64,000 nucleotides of DNA from Streptomyces echinoruber (GCF_014651135.1 NZ_BMWH01000032.1:1-64000), one strand, 5' to 3'; shown: positions 49,920 to 61,702, counted from the stretch's first letter. A program made the numbers and translations. Notes: generated from the letters alone by a model not told the origin.

Positions 49920-49965
49920 CTGTCGTTTGGATCACGCCGCAGACGCGGGGTGATCCAGACGACAG
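49920..49965 (-). terminator. Terminator of the parA-scpA-scpB-rluB operon
   Basis: CTGTCGTTTGGATCAC pairs with GTGATCCAGACGACAG (16 bp, one G-U or mismatch) around a 14-base loop. Flanking GGG/CCC extend it. It directly follows the rluB stop and precedes the start region of the ADP-ribosylglycohydrolase gene. Confidence 0.9.
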
Positions 49966-49968
49966 ACC

Positions 49969-51048
49969 CTAGAGGTCGACCTCCTTCATGAGCATGCCGA
50001 CCTCGGTGTTGGACAGCCGGCGCAGCCAGCCCGACTTCTGGTCGCCCAGGGCGATCGGGCCGAAGGCGGTGCGCACCAGCTTGTCGACGGGGAAGCCGGC
50101 CGCCGCCAGCATGCGGCGCACGATGTGCTTGCGGCCCTCGTGGAGGGTGACCTCGACCAGGTAGTTCCGGCCCGTCTGGTCCACGACGCGGAAGTGGTCC
50201 GCGCGGGCGTAGCCGTCGTCGAGCTGGATGCCGTCCTTCAGGCGCTTGCCGAGGTCGCGCGGGATGGGGCCGACGATGTGGGCGAGGTAGGTCTTGGTGA
50301 CGCCGTAGCGGGGGTGGGTGAGGCGGTGGGCCAGCTCGCCGTGGTTGGTGAGCAGGATGATGCCCTCGGTCTCGGTGTCCAGGCGGCCCACGTGGAACAG
50401 CCGCGTCTCGCGGTTGGTGACGTAGTCGCCCAGGCACGGCCGGCCCTCGGGGTCCTCCATGGTGGAGACGACACCGGCGGGCTTGTTGAGGGCGTAGAAC
50501 TGGTACCGCTGGGTGGCGACGGTCAGCCCGTCGACCTTGATCTCGTCCTTCTCCGGGTCGACGCGCCGGCCCTGCTCGACGACGATCTCGCCGTTGACCT
50601 CGACCCGCCTCTGGTCGATCAGTTCCTCGCAGGCGCGCCGGGAGCCGAAACCGGCCCGGGCGAGCACCTTCTGCAGCCGCTCGCCCTCCTGCTCGGCGCC
50701 GGGGAAGGTCTTGGGCAGCCGGATCTCCTTGCGGCCCTCGTACCTGGCCCGATTGCGCTCCTCGAGCTGCAGCTCGTACTCGCGCGGGCGCGCGGGCGCC
50801 GTACGGCCGCGGCCCTGCCCCCTGCCCGCGCCACCCTTGGCCGGACCGCCGCCCTTGGCCGGACCGCCGGCCTTGGCCGCGCCGCCGCGCCCGGACTTCG
50901 GGCCGTCCTTGGTGGCGCCGGGGCCCACGTCGTAGCGGCGCTCCTCGGGGCGGGGCCTGCGGGGGCGGCCCTGCCCCTGCCTCTGGTCCCTGTTGTTGCC
51001 GGCACCGCGGTAGTTGCCGCGCCCGTTGTTCCTGCCGCTGCTTCGCAT
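49969..51048 (-). CDS. rluB: 23S rRNA pseudouridine synthase
   Basis: A 359-residue protein. A basic, Gly/Arg-rich N-terminal extension of about 110 residues precedes an S4 RNA-binding domain (RLQKVLARAGFGSRRACEELIDQRRVEVNG). The catalytic domain follows, with RLDTETEGIILLTN containing the catalytic Asp. YALNKPAGVVSTMEDPEGRP and HEGRKHIVRRMLAAAGFPV are RsuA/RluB motifs. It modifies uridine in the 23S rRNA peptidyl-transferase region. The ATG overlaps the scpB stop (TGATG), and a terminator follows. The extension contains AKGGGPAKGG-type repeats. Confidence 0.95.
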   Translation of the reverse strand: MRSSGRNNGRGNYRGAGNNRDQRQGQGRPRRPRPEERRYDVGPGATKDGPKSGRGGAAKAGGPAKGGGPAKGGAGRGQGRGRTAPARPREYELQLEERNRARYEGRKEIRLPKTFPGAEQEGERLQKVLARAGFGSRRACEELIDQRRVEVNGEIVVEQGRRVDPEKDEIKVDGLTVATQRYQFYALNKPAGVVSTMEDPEGRPCLGDYVTNRETRLFHVGRLDTETEGIILLTNHGELAHRLTHPRYGVTKTYLAHIVGPIPRDLGKRLKDGIQLDDGYARADHFRVVDQTGRNYLVEVTLHEGRKHIVRRMLAAAGFPVDKLVRTAFGPIALGDQKSGWLRRLSNTEVGMLMKEVDL

Positions 51049-51749
51049 CAAAGGTTTCCGTCTTGGTCGTCTGCGTCGTCGGTGTCCGGGGCCGCGGGGC
51101 GGCCCGGTGCGACCGGCGCGCCGTCCTCGGGCGCGTCCGGGTCGAACGACGGCACCCCCTCCTGGGTCTCGGCCTCGATCGCCTCCGCCTCCGGCAGGAA
51201 GGGCGCGAGCTCGGGGAGTTCGTCCAGGCCGCGCAGGCCCATCCGCTCCAGGAAGTAGTTCGTCGTCCTGTACAGGATCGCACCTGTCTCGGGTTCCGTG
51301 CCCGCCTCCTCCACCAGCCCCCGCTGCAGCAGGGTGCGCATGACGCCGTCGCAGTTGACGCCGCGCACGGCGGAGACGCGGCTGCGGCTGACGGGCTGGC
51401 GGTACGCCACCACGGCGAGGGTCTCCAGGGCGGCCTGGGTGAGGCGGGCGGTCTGCCCGTCCAGGACGAGGCGCTCGACGGCCGGGGCGTACTCGGCGCG
51501 GGTGTAGAAGCGCCAGCCGCCGGCGACATGACGCAGTTCGAAGCCGCGGCCCTGCGCGGTGTACTCGTCGGCCAGCTCGCGCAGCGCGTCGGCGACCTGG
51601 CGGCGGGGCCGTTGGAGGATCCTCGCCAGGTGCTCCTCGGTGGCCGGCTCGTCCACGACCATCAGGACGGCCTCCAGGGCGGGCTTGAGGTCGAGGCCGG
51701 CGACGGCGCTGTCCGGGCCGGCCGGGGTGTCGGTGCTGCGCCGGCTCAC
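51048..51749 (-). CDS. scpB: Segregation and condensation protein B
   Basis: A 233-residue winged-helix protein. LKPALEAVLMVVDEPATEEHLA is the first wHTH. GFELRHVAGGWRFYTRAEYAPAVERL and LTQAALETLAVVAYRQPVSRSRVSAVRGVNCDGVMRTLLQRGLV form the second. The C-terminal ~50 residues are acidic and disordered. It forms, with ScpA and SMC, the condensin complex that organises the chromosome. GTG 51749 overlaps the scpA stop by 4 bases. Confidence 0.97.
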   Translation of the reverse strand: MSRRSTDTPAGPDSAVAGLDLKPALEAVLMVVDEPATEEHLARILQRPRRQVADALRELADEYTAQGRGFELRHVAGGWRFYTRAEYAPAVERLVLDGQTARLTQAALETLAVVAYRQPVSRSRVSAVRGVNCDGVMRTLLQRGLVEEAGTEPETGAILYRTTNYFLERMGLRGLDELPELAPFLPEAEAIEAETQEGVPSFDPDAPEDGAPVAPGRPAAPDTDDADDQDGNL

Positions 51750-53014
51750 GCCTTCTCCTCCTCCCCGGCCCCCGCCTGCGCGGGCGGCCGGTCGAACTCG
51801 TCGGTGATCCGCAGGTGGGCGTCGCCGTCGCCGCCGGTCCAGCGGACGGTCAGCTCCCCGAGGGCGGTCTCCTGCTCCAGCGCCACGGCCTTCTCCCGGT
51901 ACAGCTCCAGCAGCGCCAGGAAGCGGGCCACGACGGTGAGGGTGTCGTCGGTGTCCTCGACCAGTGTGCGGAAGCTGGCCTCGCCGAGCTCCCTCAGCCG
52001 CGCCACGACGATCCCGGCCTGCTCCTGCACGCTGACCAGCGGCGTGTGGATGTGGTCGACGTACACCTGCGGCCTGGGTTTGGGCTGCATCGCCTTCACG
52101 GCGAGTCGCGCGAAACCCTCCGGGCCGATGCCGAGGACCACGTCCGGCAGCAGTGCGGCGTGGTGCGGTTCGAGCCCCACGGTCCGCGGGTACCGGCGGG
52201 CCTCCGCCTCCAGGCGCTCCCCGAAGAGGGCGGCGACCTGCTTGTAGGCGCGGTACTGCAGCAACCGCGCGAACAGCAGGTCCCGCGCCTCCAGGAGCGC
52301 GAGGTCGGCCTCGTCCTCCACCTCGGCGGCGGGCAGCAGCCGCGCCGCCTTGAGGTCGAGCAGTGTGGCGGCCACCACCAGGAACTCGGTCGTCTCGTCC
52401 AGGTCCCAGTCCGGTCCCATGGCCCGGATGTACGCCATGAACTCGTCGGTGACCTTCGACAGCGCGACCTCGGTCACGTCCAGCTTGTGCTTCGAGATCA
52501 GCTGCAGCAGCAGGTCGAAGGGCCCCTCGAAGTTCGCGAGCCGGACCGTGAAGACACCCTCGCCCTTGTCCTCGCCCTCGCCCTTGTCCTCGCCCTCGCC
52601 CTCGTTCTCGGGCGCGGGGGCCCCGGTCCGCGCACCGCCGGAGCCGGACGCGTCCGTCGCGGAGGCCGCACCGGTGTCCGGCCCGTCCTCCGGCCCGTCC
52701 TCCGGCGCGGCGGGCTCCGGCGCCGGCGCGGCGGGCGCGGCCCCGCTCTCCGGCACGTCCGGCACGGCGGACCCGGCCTCGGGCACGTCCGGCACGGCGG
52801 ACCCGGCCTCGGGCACGTCCGGCACGGCGGACCCGGCCTCGGGCACGTCCGGTGCGGCGGCTTCGTTCCCCCCGTCGTCCGCCGGGACCGGCGCCGATAC
52901 CGGTACCGGCGCCGGCGGGGCCCCCGAGCCGGGGGCCGTCCCGGGTCCCTTGCCCAGGGCACGCCGACGGCGGCCGTTCGGGCCGGAGGCGGGGGCGGGG
53001 GGGCCGTAGGTCAT
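51746..53014 (-). CDS. scpA: Segregation and condensation protein A (kleisin), long N terminus
   Basis: A 422-residue kleisin, longer than the usual ~250-residue ScpA. The conserved domain begins near residue 155 with FTVRLANFEGPFDLLLQLISKHKLDVTEVALSKVT and continues with FLVVAATLLDLKAARLLP to a C-terminal winged helix. It bridges SMC heads. The first ~150 residues are disordered and repeat-rich: PDVPEAGSAV ×3 from a 30-bp DNA repeat, and GEGEDKGEGEDKGEG. ATG 53014 is used; the conserved part starts far downstream. In the parA-scpA-scpB-rluB operon. Confidence 0.95.
   Translation of the reverse strand: MTYGPPAPASGPNGRRRRALGKGPGTAPGSGAPPAPVPVSAPVPADDGGNEAAAPDVPEAGSAVPDVPEAGSAVPDVPEAGSAVPDVPESGAAPAAPAPEPAAPEDGPEDGPDTGAASATDASGSGGARTGAPAPENEGEGEDKGEGEDKGEGVFTVRLANFEGPFDLLLQLISKHKLDVTEVALSKVTDEFMAYIRAMGPDWDLDETTEFLVVAATLLDLKAARLLPAAEVEDEADLALLEARDLLFARLLQYRAYKQVAALFGERLEAEARRYPRTVGLEPHHAALLPDVVLGIGPEGFARLAVKAMQPKPRPQVYVDHIHTPLVSVQEQAGIVVARLRELGEASFRTLVEDTDDTLTVVARFLALLELYREKAVALEQETALGELTVRWTGGDGDAHLRITDEFDRPPAQAGAGEEEKA
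52751..52860 (-). repeat. 30-bp in-frame repeat in scpA
   Basis: Three full copies (52751-52780, 52781-52810, 52811-52840) and a partial fourth of a 30-bp unit encode PDVPEAGSAV. Near-identity between copies indicates recent expansion in a disordered region. Confidence 0.92.
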
Positions 53015-53032
53015 GGTCCCCGCAGGCTACCG

Positions 53033-53602
53033 CTAGCGGCCGCGCAGCCGCCGTACGAGGATGCTGGCCTCCCCGCGGGTCTCCAGGTCGGCGAGGACGA
53101 CGGCGACGGCCTCGCGGACGATGCGGCCGCGGTCGACGGCCAGGCCGTGCTCGCCCCGGAGCACCAGCCGGGCGTGTTCGAGGTCCATGAGTTCCTCGGC
53201 GGAGACGTACACGGTGATCTTCTCGTCGTGCCGCTCCCGTCCGCTGGGCCGCCGCGCGGCCCGTCCGCGCTTGCGCGGCTGGGCGGCGTCGGCCGGGGCG
53301 GCGGGACCCTCCTGCGCCGCCGGGCGCCGGGCCGGTCGTTCCCCGGTGGTCCGGCTGCGGGACTCCGCGGTCTCCACCGCCTCGGCGTCCACCGCCACGT
53401 GTTCCACGCCGTCGCCGTCGCCGCCCTGCACGGGCACCGACTGCGGCGCGTCCTCGGCGGGTGCCGCGTCGCTCTCCCCCGCGGGAGCGGGCACCCGGGC
53501 CGCGTCGCCGTTGGCGCGGCGGGGCGTGGACGGCTGGAGCGCCATGCCGCCTGTCGTACGGAAGAGTTCGTCGGCCCCCGGCAGACTCACTCGGCGTGAC
53601 AC
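53033..53602 (-). CDS. Ribbon-helix-helix-like partner of the ParA-type ATPase
   Basis: A 189-residue protein. The N-terminal ~120 residues are disordered (Ala/Glu/Pro/Arg-rich, with an Arg/Lys patch PRKRGRAARRPSGRERH). The C-terminal ~60 residues, DEKITVYVSAEELMDLEHARLVLRGEHG and VDRGRIVREAVAVVLADLE, look like a ribbon-helix-helix DNA-binding fold. It overlaps the end of the ParA-like gene. Such a pair resembles a plasmid-type ParA with a small DNA-binding partner, here on the chromosome. GTG 53602 has GGAGG 10 bases upstream; GTG 53590 is an alternative. Confidence 0.8.
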   Translation of the reverse strand: MSRRVSLPGADELFRTTGGMALQPSTPRRANGDAARVPAPAGESDAAPAEDAPQSVPVQGGDGDGVEHVAVDAEAVETAESRSRTTGERPARRPAAQEGPAAPADAAQPRKRGRAARRPSGRERHDEKITVYVSAEELMDLEHARLVLRGEHGLAVDRGRIVREAVAVVLADLETRGEASILVRRLRGR

Positions 53603-54756
53603 CGGGCGAGCACCTCCCTGGCGAGCTGGCGGTAGGCGGCGGCACCGACGGAGTTGGAGGCGTAGGTCGTGATCGGCTCACCGGCGACCGTGGTCTCCGG
53701 GAAGCGCACGGTCCGGCCGATCACCGTGTGGTAGACGTGGTCGTCGAACGCCTCGACGACGCGCGCGAGCACTTCGCGGCTGTGCACCGTGCGCGAGTCG
53801 TACATCGTGGCGAGGATGCCGTCGAGCTGCAGGTCGGGGTTGAGCCGCTCCTGCACCTTCTCGATCGTCTCGGTCAGCAGCGCGACTCCGCGCAGCGCGA
53901 AGAACTCGCACTCCAGCGGCACGATCACCTTGTGCGCGGCGGTGAGCGCGTTCACCGTGAGCAGGCCGAGCGAGGGCTGGCAGTCGATCACGATGTAGTC
54001 GTAGTCGGGCACCAGCGGCTTCAGGGCGCGGGCCAGCGAGGACTCGCGGGCGACCTCGGAGACCAGCTGGACCTCGGCGGCCGACAGGTCGATGTTGCTG
54101 GGCAGCAGGTCCATGTTGGGGACCGCCGTCTTCAGCAGGACCTCGTCCGCGGACATGCCCCGCTCCATGAGCAGGTTGTAGACGGTGAGGTCGAGCTCCA
54201 TCGGGTTGACGCCCAGACCGACCGACAGCGCGCCCTGCGGGTCGAAGTCGACGAGCAGCACCCGGCGGCCGTACTCGGCCAGCGCGGCACCCAGGTTGAT
54301 GGCGGAGGTGGTCTTGCCGACGCCGCCCTTCTGGTTGCACATCGCGATGATCGTCGCGGGTCCGTGGTCGGTGACCGGGCCCGGGATCGGGAAGTACGGC
54401 AGCGGGCGGCCGGTCGGGCCGATGCGCTCGCGGCGCTGGCGGGCCGCGTCGGGCGCGAGGGTGGCCGCGTACTCGGGGTCGGGCTCGTACTCGGCGTCGG
54501 GGTCGTAGAAGTGTCCGTCGGGCAGTTCGTCGTAGTCGGCGAAGTGGTCGTGGGGCGCGCCACTTCCGTCGCCGGCCATGGCGTTCACGTGTTGACCGTC
54601 CAAGCTCTGGTGTGCCGCCCGCATCAGGTGCGGGCTCTGGTGGGCTGCGAAGGTGCGCACCGCTACGGAGCCGACAGCCTCGAGCCCCGTGGGACCCTGG
54701 CCCCGCGCAGGCGTTCCTGGTTGACCACCCCCGGGAGAAAATGTCGACTCATTCAC
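53587..54756 (-). CDS. ParA/Soj-family ATPase
   Basis: A 389-residue ATPase with a ~135-residue disordered acidic N-terminal extension. The deviant Walker A motif CNQKGGVGKTTSAINLG, VLLVDFDPQGALSVGLGV and YDYIVIDCQPSLGLLTVNAL identify a ParA. It probably positions DNA or the SMC loading complex. It is a second ParA, distinct from the one next to oriC, and here heads the operon containing the ribbon-helix-helix, scpA, scpB and rluB genes. GTG 54756 has AGGAGG at ideal spacing. Confidence 0.94.
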   Translation of the reverse strand: MNESTFSPGGGQPGTPARGQGPTGLEAVGSVAVRTFAAHQSPHLMRAAHQSLDGQHVNAMAGDGSGAPHDHFADYDELPDGHFYDPDAEYEPDPEYAATLAPDAARQRRERIGPTGRPLPYFPIPGPVTDHGPATIIAMCNQKGGVGKTTSAINLGAALAEYGRRVLLVDFDPQGALSVGLGVNPMELDLTVYNLLMERGMSADEVLLKTAVPNMDLLPSNIDLSAAEVQLVSEVARESSLARALKPLVPDYDYIVIDCQPSLGLLTVNALTAAHKVIVPLECEFFALRGVALLTETIEKVQERLNPDLQLDGILATMYDSRTVHSREVLARVVEAFDDHVYHTVIGRTVRFPETTVAGEPITTYASNSVGAAAYRQLAREVLARCHAE

Positions 54757-55114
54757 AAGTCGTCTTACCTCCTTGGTGACCAGGAAACTTCTAGACAGGT
54801 CAGCGTGGCACCATGCCGACGATGGGCGACTCTATGGCGTGTCGGCCGTCCGCAGCAACACAATCCGCCGGACCCGGCCCGATGTGTCGGCAATGAAACA
54901 TCCCGCTGTCAAGGGCGTACGGCCGTCGCACGACAGGTTCACCGGCGCGTGCAGGGGTGGTTGGTTTGCGTTCGAAGCGAGTTGACCGGGTGCGACGGAG
55001 TGACCCTACACACATCCGGCCGGACCTTCGCGGGCAAGGTCCGGCCGGTCGCGTCGCGTTGGCGCATCGTGTTGACGTCGTGTTGACGTATCGCCTTTCG
55101 GCGAAGGCGACTTG
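54757..55114. other. Spacer between ald and the ParA operon, with two hairpins
   Basis: Holds the promoter region of the ParA operon and the 3' side of ald. A hairpin with perfect 13-bp arms, CCGGCCGGACCTT and AAGGTCCGGCCGG, spans 55016-55048 with a 7-base loop, a strong terminator for ald. A smaller one, CGCCTT/AAGGCG, lies at 55092-55109, next to the ald stop. GTGTTGACGTC is repeated just between them (about 55068-55090). No parS-like site (GTTTCACGTGAAAC) is seen. Confidence 0.7.
55016..55048 (-). terminator. Terminator of ald
   Basis: Perfect 13-bp inverted repeat with a 7-base loop CGCGGGC, 67-99 bp beyond the ald stop on the minus strand. Confidence 0.85.
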
Positions 55115-56230
<1,116 letters not shown>

Positions 56231-56364
56231 GTCGATCACGGTCCTTGGCTCAGAGGGTTTGGGTATAGCACGACGTACCCGGGCGCAGCGGGCACACCGG
56301 GACACACCGCAGGAGAACGTGCGGCAGAGCCAGTCTAATGAAGGTATTCCCGGTGTCTAGCCTT

Positions 56365-58461
56365 TCATTGCATGGAATCTTCTGCGGGTGCCCTGCGGAT
56401 TTCGCAAGCGTGCGCGTCGTGTCCCGGGAGTGGCTCACCTGCGGCGCCGTCCTGGACCGCCTCCTCATCCCCCAGGATGCGCTCGGCCGCGCGGCGGTGC
56501 AGCCGGGCGGCGGCGGGGTCGCCGAGCCGTTCCAGGGTGCCGGCGAGCCGCAGGTGCAGGGCCGCCCGCAGCCGTGCGTCGTCGGCGCGGCGCGCCCACT
56601 CCACAGCCTCCTGGCAGGTGCGCAGCGCCTCCTCGGGCCGCCCGGCGTACTCCTGCACGCGCGCCAACTCGCCGAGCGCGCGGGCGTGTGCGGCCGCGTC
56701 GCCCAGCCTGCGGTGGCCGGCGGCCGCGGCCCGCCAGTTGCGCAGCGCCTCGCCGTGGCGCCCGGCGCCGGTGTGCGCGGCGGCGATACGGCCGTAGAGC
56801 CGGGCGGCCTCGGCGTGCTCGGCACGGCCCAGCCGGTGGGTGAGGGCGCGGCCGTACCAGTCGGCGGCCCGGTCGTGGTCGCCGAGCTCCAGGTGGGCGT
56901 CCCCTACGGATTCCATCGCGCGGGCGGTGGCGTGGGGGTCGTCGGCCTCCCGTGCGGCGTCCAGCGCGGTCCGGTAGCGGGCCAGCGCGTCGGCGGTGCG
57001 GCCCGCGCGGGCGTCGAGGTCGGCGAGGTTCAGCAGGGCCGCGGCCTCCTCCCGGGGCAGGTGCTGCCGCTCGGCCACGTCCAGCATCATGCGGTGCACG
57101 TCGTACAGGTCGGGCGCGGCGGCCCGGGTGCCGACATGGGCGACCAGGGCGCGCACGAGCTGGGACAGCAGGCGCCGGGCCAGGTTGTCCAGCTCGCCGT
57201 CGGCGACGGCCACGCGGGCGGCGGCCAGCAGGGCGGGGGTGCGCAGGCGCAGCCAGTCGGCGGCCGCGCGGGGGGTGGGGAAGCGCAGCTCGCGGGGCAG
57301 GGCCTGGACGCGCTCGCGGGCCTGCGGGTGGTCGGTCTCGGTGATCGCCCGGCAGGACTGCAGCAGCCGCACGGTCCGCTCCAGCATCCGGGCGCGGGCC
57401 AGTTGCAGCTCGGCCGGGCGGTCCACGCTGTCGGCGAGGGAGCGCATCAGGGGGTGCAGGCAGCCGGGCACCCGGTACTCCGGCAGCGGGGAGGGCACCG
57501 CCTGCAGCAGGCCGAGGGCGACGAAGTCGTCGAGCAGGACGCGGGCGCCGTCGACCGAGCAGCCGGCCAGCGCGGAGGCGGTGTGCGGGTCGACGTACCC
57601 GGCGGGGGCGAGGGAGAGCAGCCGCAGCATCCGGGCGGCCGGCGCGGGCAGGCCGGCGTGGACCAGCCGGAAGACGCGGTGCAGCGGCGGGCTGTCGTCG
57701 GCCTCGGCGTGCAGCTGCTGGGCGAGGTCGGCGACGGCCGCCTGGGGGCGGGCGGCGAGCCAGCCGCCGGCCAGCATCAGCGCGGCGGGCTGGCCCTGGC
57801 ACTCCTCGGCGAGCCGCTCGGCGGAGCGCGGGTCGACGGTGATGCGGACGGAGCCGGCGTGCCGGGACAGCAGCTCCACGGCCGACTTGGTGTCCAGCCC
57901 GCCCAGCGTGCAGGGGCGCACGTCCGGGATGCCGGTGAGCGGGCCCCGGGAGACGGCGACGGCCAGGCACGCGGAGGTGTCCGGCAGCAGCGCGTCGACC
58001 TGGTCCGCGCCGGCCGCGTCGTCCAGCAGCAGCACCGCGCGCTTGTCCGCGAGGGCGGTGCGCACCGCCTCGCTCAGCTCGTCCTCCGCCGCCCCGGCCG
58101 GGGCGGGCAGGCCGAGCGCGGTCAGCAGCTCGCGGGCGGTGCGCCCGGTCGGTACGGGGGTGCCGTCGGGCTCGCTGAGCCGGGCGCGCAGCACCCCGTC
58201 CTGGTAACGGTCGGCGACCTGCCGTACCAGTTCCTCGGCGAGCGCGCTGCGCCCCGACCCGGGCCGTCCGGCGATCAGCAGCACGCGGGCGCGGGGCGCC
58301 TTGCGGCCGGCCAGCGTGTCCAGCCCCGCGCGCTCGATGTCGGCGCGCAGCTCCTTCAACTCCCGTGTGCGGCCCAGGAACCGGCCGTCCGCGGCGCCGG
58401 TGTGCCGCGCGCGCCCCGACGACGGCTGCACGCCGCCCGAACCCACCGCCTGATCCGTCAC
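56365..58461 (-). CDS. STAND-type NTPase with TPR repeats
   Basis: A 698-residue protein. FLGRTRELKELRADIE begins an NB-ARC/STAND ATPase. P-loop GRPGSGRSALAEELV and RAVLLLDDAAGADQVDALL (Walker B) follow. A winged-helix segment LAPAGYVDPHTASALAGCSV and a DNA/ligand linker precede tetratricopeptide repeats at about 480-670 (LADLDARAGRTADALARYRTALDAAREADD, and others). Such proteins act as signal-responsive switches. No DNA-binding domain of the SARP/LuxR type is obvious, so its output is unclear. The start GTG 58461 has GGGAG upstream; a GTG 27 bases earlier is possible. Confidence 0.85.
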   Translation of the reverse strand: MTDQAVGSGGVQPSSGRARHTGAADGRFLGRTRELKELRADIERAGLDTLAGRKAPRARVLLIAGRPGSGRSALAEELVRQVADRYQDGVLRARLSEPDGTPVPTGRTARELLTALGLPAPAGAAEDELSEAVRTALADKRAVLLLDDAAGADQVDALLPDTSACLAVAVSRGPLTGIPDVRPCTLGGLDTKSAVELLSRHAGSVRITVDPRSAERLAEECQGQPAALMLAGGWLAARPQAAVADLAQQLHAEADDSPPLHRVFRLVHAGLPAPAARMLRLLSLAPAGYVDPHTASALAGCSVDGARVLLDDFVALGLLQAVPSPLPEYRVPGCLHPLMRSLADSVDRPAELQLARARMLERTVRLLQSCRAITETDHPQARERVQALPRELRFPTPRAAADWLRLRTPALLAAARVAVADGELDNLARRLLSQLVRALVAHVGTRAAAPDLYDVHRMMLDVAERQHLPREEAAALLNLADLDARAGRTADALARYRTALDAAREADDPHATARAMESVGDAHLELGDHDRAADWYGRALTHRLGRAEHAEAARLYGRIAAAHTGAGRHGEALRNWRAAAAGHRRLGDAAAHARALGELARVQEYAGRPEEALRTCQEAVEWARRADDARLRAALHLRLAGTLERLGDPAAARLHRRAAERILGDEEAVQDGAAGEPLPGHDAHACEIRRAPAEDSMQ

Positions 58462-58645
58462 GGGCCACACTCCCGTCCCACCGCACACGCAAGCCCGCCG
58501 GGGCCCCGGTCCGGGCTTTCCCAGAGCCTAGTTCACGCTCTGCGACGTCTCGGGCGGAGCGCGACGGGAGGATCCCCTGATCGGATCAGAAGACCGTCAC
58601 ACCGGCAGGTGCGTTCGGGGGGACCGTCGCTCCGGGGGACGGTAC

Positions 58646-58764
58646 GACGGTTCGGGGTTCAAGACCGTTCGGGGCTCGGGGCCGTCCGGGGCTCGGGGCC
58701 GTCCGGGACCGGAGACCGTCCGGGACCGGAGGCCGTTCGGGCTCGCGTCCGTTCAGGACTCGAA
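58646..58764. repeat. 17-bp tandem repeat ×7 overlapping the NUDIX stop
   Basis: Seven units of 16-17 bp, such as GACCGTCCGGGACCGGA (58714-58730) and GGCCGTCCGGGGCTCGG (58680-58696). The rightmost, 58747-58763, contains the TGA (58753-58755) of the NUDIX gene on the minus strand; the rest lie downstream of it. Copies differ by a few bases. Confidence 0.88.
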
Positions 58765-59379
58765 CGGACGTGCCGGCCACGGCGCCTGAGCCGGACGCAG
58801 CGCGTCCAGGCCGTCGGCCTGGCGGGCGGCCACGAGGGAGAGGACGCCGACGACGAGGCAGTTGTTGTGCAGCTCGCCGGCGAGGACACCGCGCACCAGC
58901 TCGGAGACGGGGACGCGGGCGATCTCCAGCTCGGTCTCCTCGTGCTCGGCCTCGAAGCGCTCGCCCTCGGCCTCGGTCAGGCCCCGGGCGAGGAAGATCC
59001 GCACGGCTTCGTCGCAGCCGCCGGGCGTGGTGTACACGTCGGTCAGCACCCGCCAGTCCTCGGCCTTGACGTGTGCCTCCTCGTACAGCTCGCGCTGGGC
59101 GGCGTGCAGCGGGTTCTCGCCGGGCACGTCGAGCAGGCCGGCCGGGATCTCCCACAGCCGCTGCCGCACGGGGTGGCGGTACTGGCGGATGACCAGCACC
59201 CGGTCCTCCTCGTCCAGGGCGAGGACGGCCACGGAGCCCGGGTGGACCTGGTAGTCGCGGCGGACCACCGACCCGTCGGGCATGACCACCTCGTCGGTGC
59301 GCACGGAGGTCTTGTTGCCCTTGAAGGGGGTCTCCGTGGCCCGGATCTCCCACTCCTCGGCGGTGTCCCTGATCGTCAT
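58753..59379 (-). CDS. NUDIX hydrolase (ADP-ribose pyrophosphatase-like)
   Basis: A 208-residue NUDIX enzyme. The Nudix box is GLLDVPGENPLHAAQRELYEEAHVKAEDW, with G-x5-E-x7-REL-x-EE. VLVIRQYRHPVRQRLWEIPAG upstream matches the ADP-ribose pyrophosphatase group. It hydrolyses nucleoside diphosphate derivatives to limit free ADP-ribose or similar. ATG 59379 has GGAAGGA upstream. It follows pyrG on the same strand after about 125 bp with a short 15-bp repeat in between. Confidence 0.93.
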   Translation of the reverse strand: MTIRDTAEEWEIRATETPFKGNKTSVRTDEVVMPDGSVVRRDYQVHPGSVAVLALDEEDRVLVIRQYRHPVRQRLWEIPAGLLDVPGENPLHAAQRELYEEAHVKAEDWRVLTDVYTTPGGCDEAVRIFLARGLTEAEGERFEAEHEETELEIARVPVSELVRGVLAGELHNNCLVVGVLSLVAARQADGLDALRPAQAPWPARPFES

Positions 59380-59422
59380 GCCCTGTCCTTCCACGCGCGC
59401 GGGCGAAGCCGGGGTACTCACC

Positions 59423-59452
59423 TTCCGAAGGTTCCGATTCCGAAGGTTCCGA
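59423..59452. repeat. 15-bp direct repeat between pyrG and NUDIX
   Basis: TTCCGAAGGTTCCGA occurs twice in tandem (59423-59437 and 59438-59452), 44-73 bp upstream of the NUDIX ATG. It may bind a regulator or be a neutral duplication. Confidence 0.8.
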
Positions 59453-59505
59453 AGGCGGGTACCCCGGCCACCGTACAACTGTTGTGCCAGTGCCCGGTCG
59501 TCGTG

Positions 59506-61173
<1,668 letters not shown>

Positions 61174-61702
61174 GGCCAAGAGGGGGCTCCCGTGGTCGCG
61201 GTCTGGAGGGCGGTGCGGCGTCTTCCGCCCGGAGGTCTCCGGGGGCGCCGTCGCTGCGGTTCGGGGGGTTCGAGCCCACCGGTCCACGGGCTACCAGCGT
61301 ATCAGCGCCGCGGCGCCGGTGATGTGCGGCGGCTTTCGGCCACGCTCCGCGCTCGCGCCGACACGTGTCGCGTCGCTGTCGCGCTTCTCACCCCCGGCCC
61401 ACCCGTTCGGCGCACGCGGGTTGCCCGGAGCAGCGCGCGGATCATCTGCATGCGTCGTATCCTGCTCGGACACTCGCTGCCGAGCCCGGCCGGCAACACG
61501 GCACCACCCCCGCCCGTAAGCACCGGAACAACGAGAGCTCGTCAGTTCGCTGAGCAACAACTGTGGCCATAACCGCCGTTTTGTCCCCTGGCTGAACGAC
61601 GGTTTTGCCTCGTTGCTCGACGACGCATTACAACGACCCCTTGACCGCACTAGCGACAGCCCCCTGTGCGGGGGTGACGTGGCCGTTCGACTGGAGTTGC
61701 AC
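61174..61702. other. 529-bp divergent spacer between pyrG and GH15 gene
   Basis: Should hold the promoters of both divergent genes. CCGTTTTGTCC and CGGTTTTGCC form a near-repeat at about 61578-61608. TTGACC at about 61640 may be a -35 element for the GH15 gene. CCCCC-TGTGC-GGGGG forms a small hairpin at 61660-61674, 28 bases before its GTG. No gene is seen. Confidence 0.5.

Noticed and set aside
54757..55114. parS centromere site near the ParA-like gene
   Set aside because: No GTTTCACGTGAAAC or close variant is present; only AAT/GAAAC fragments occur.
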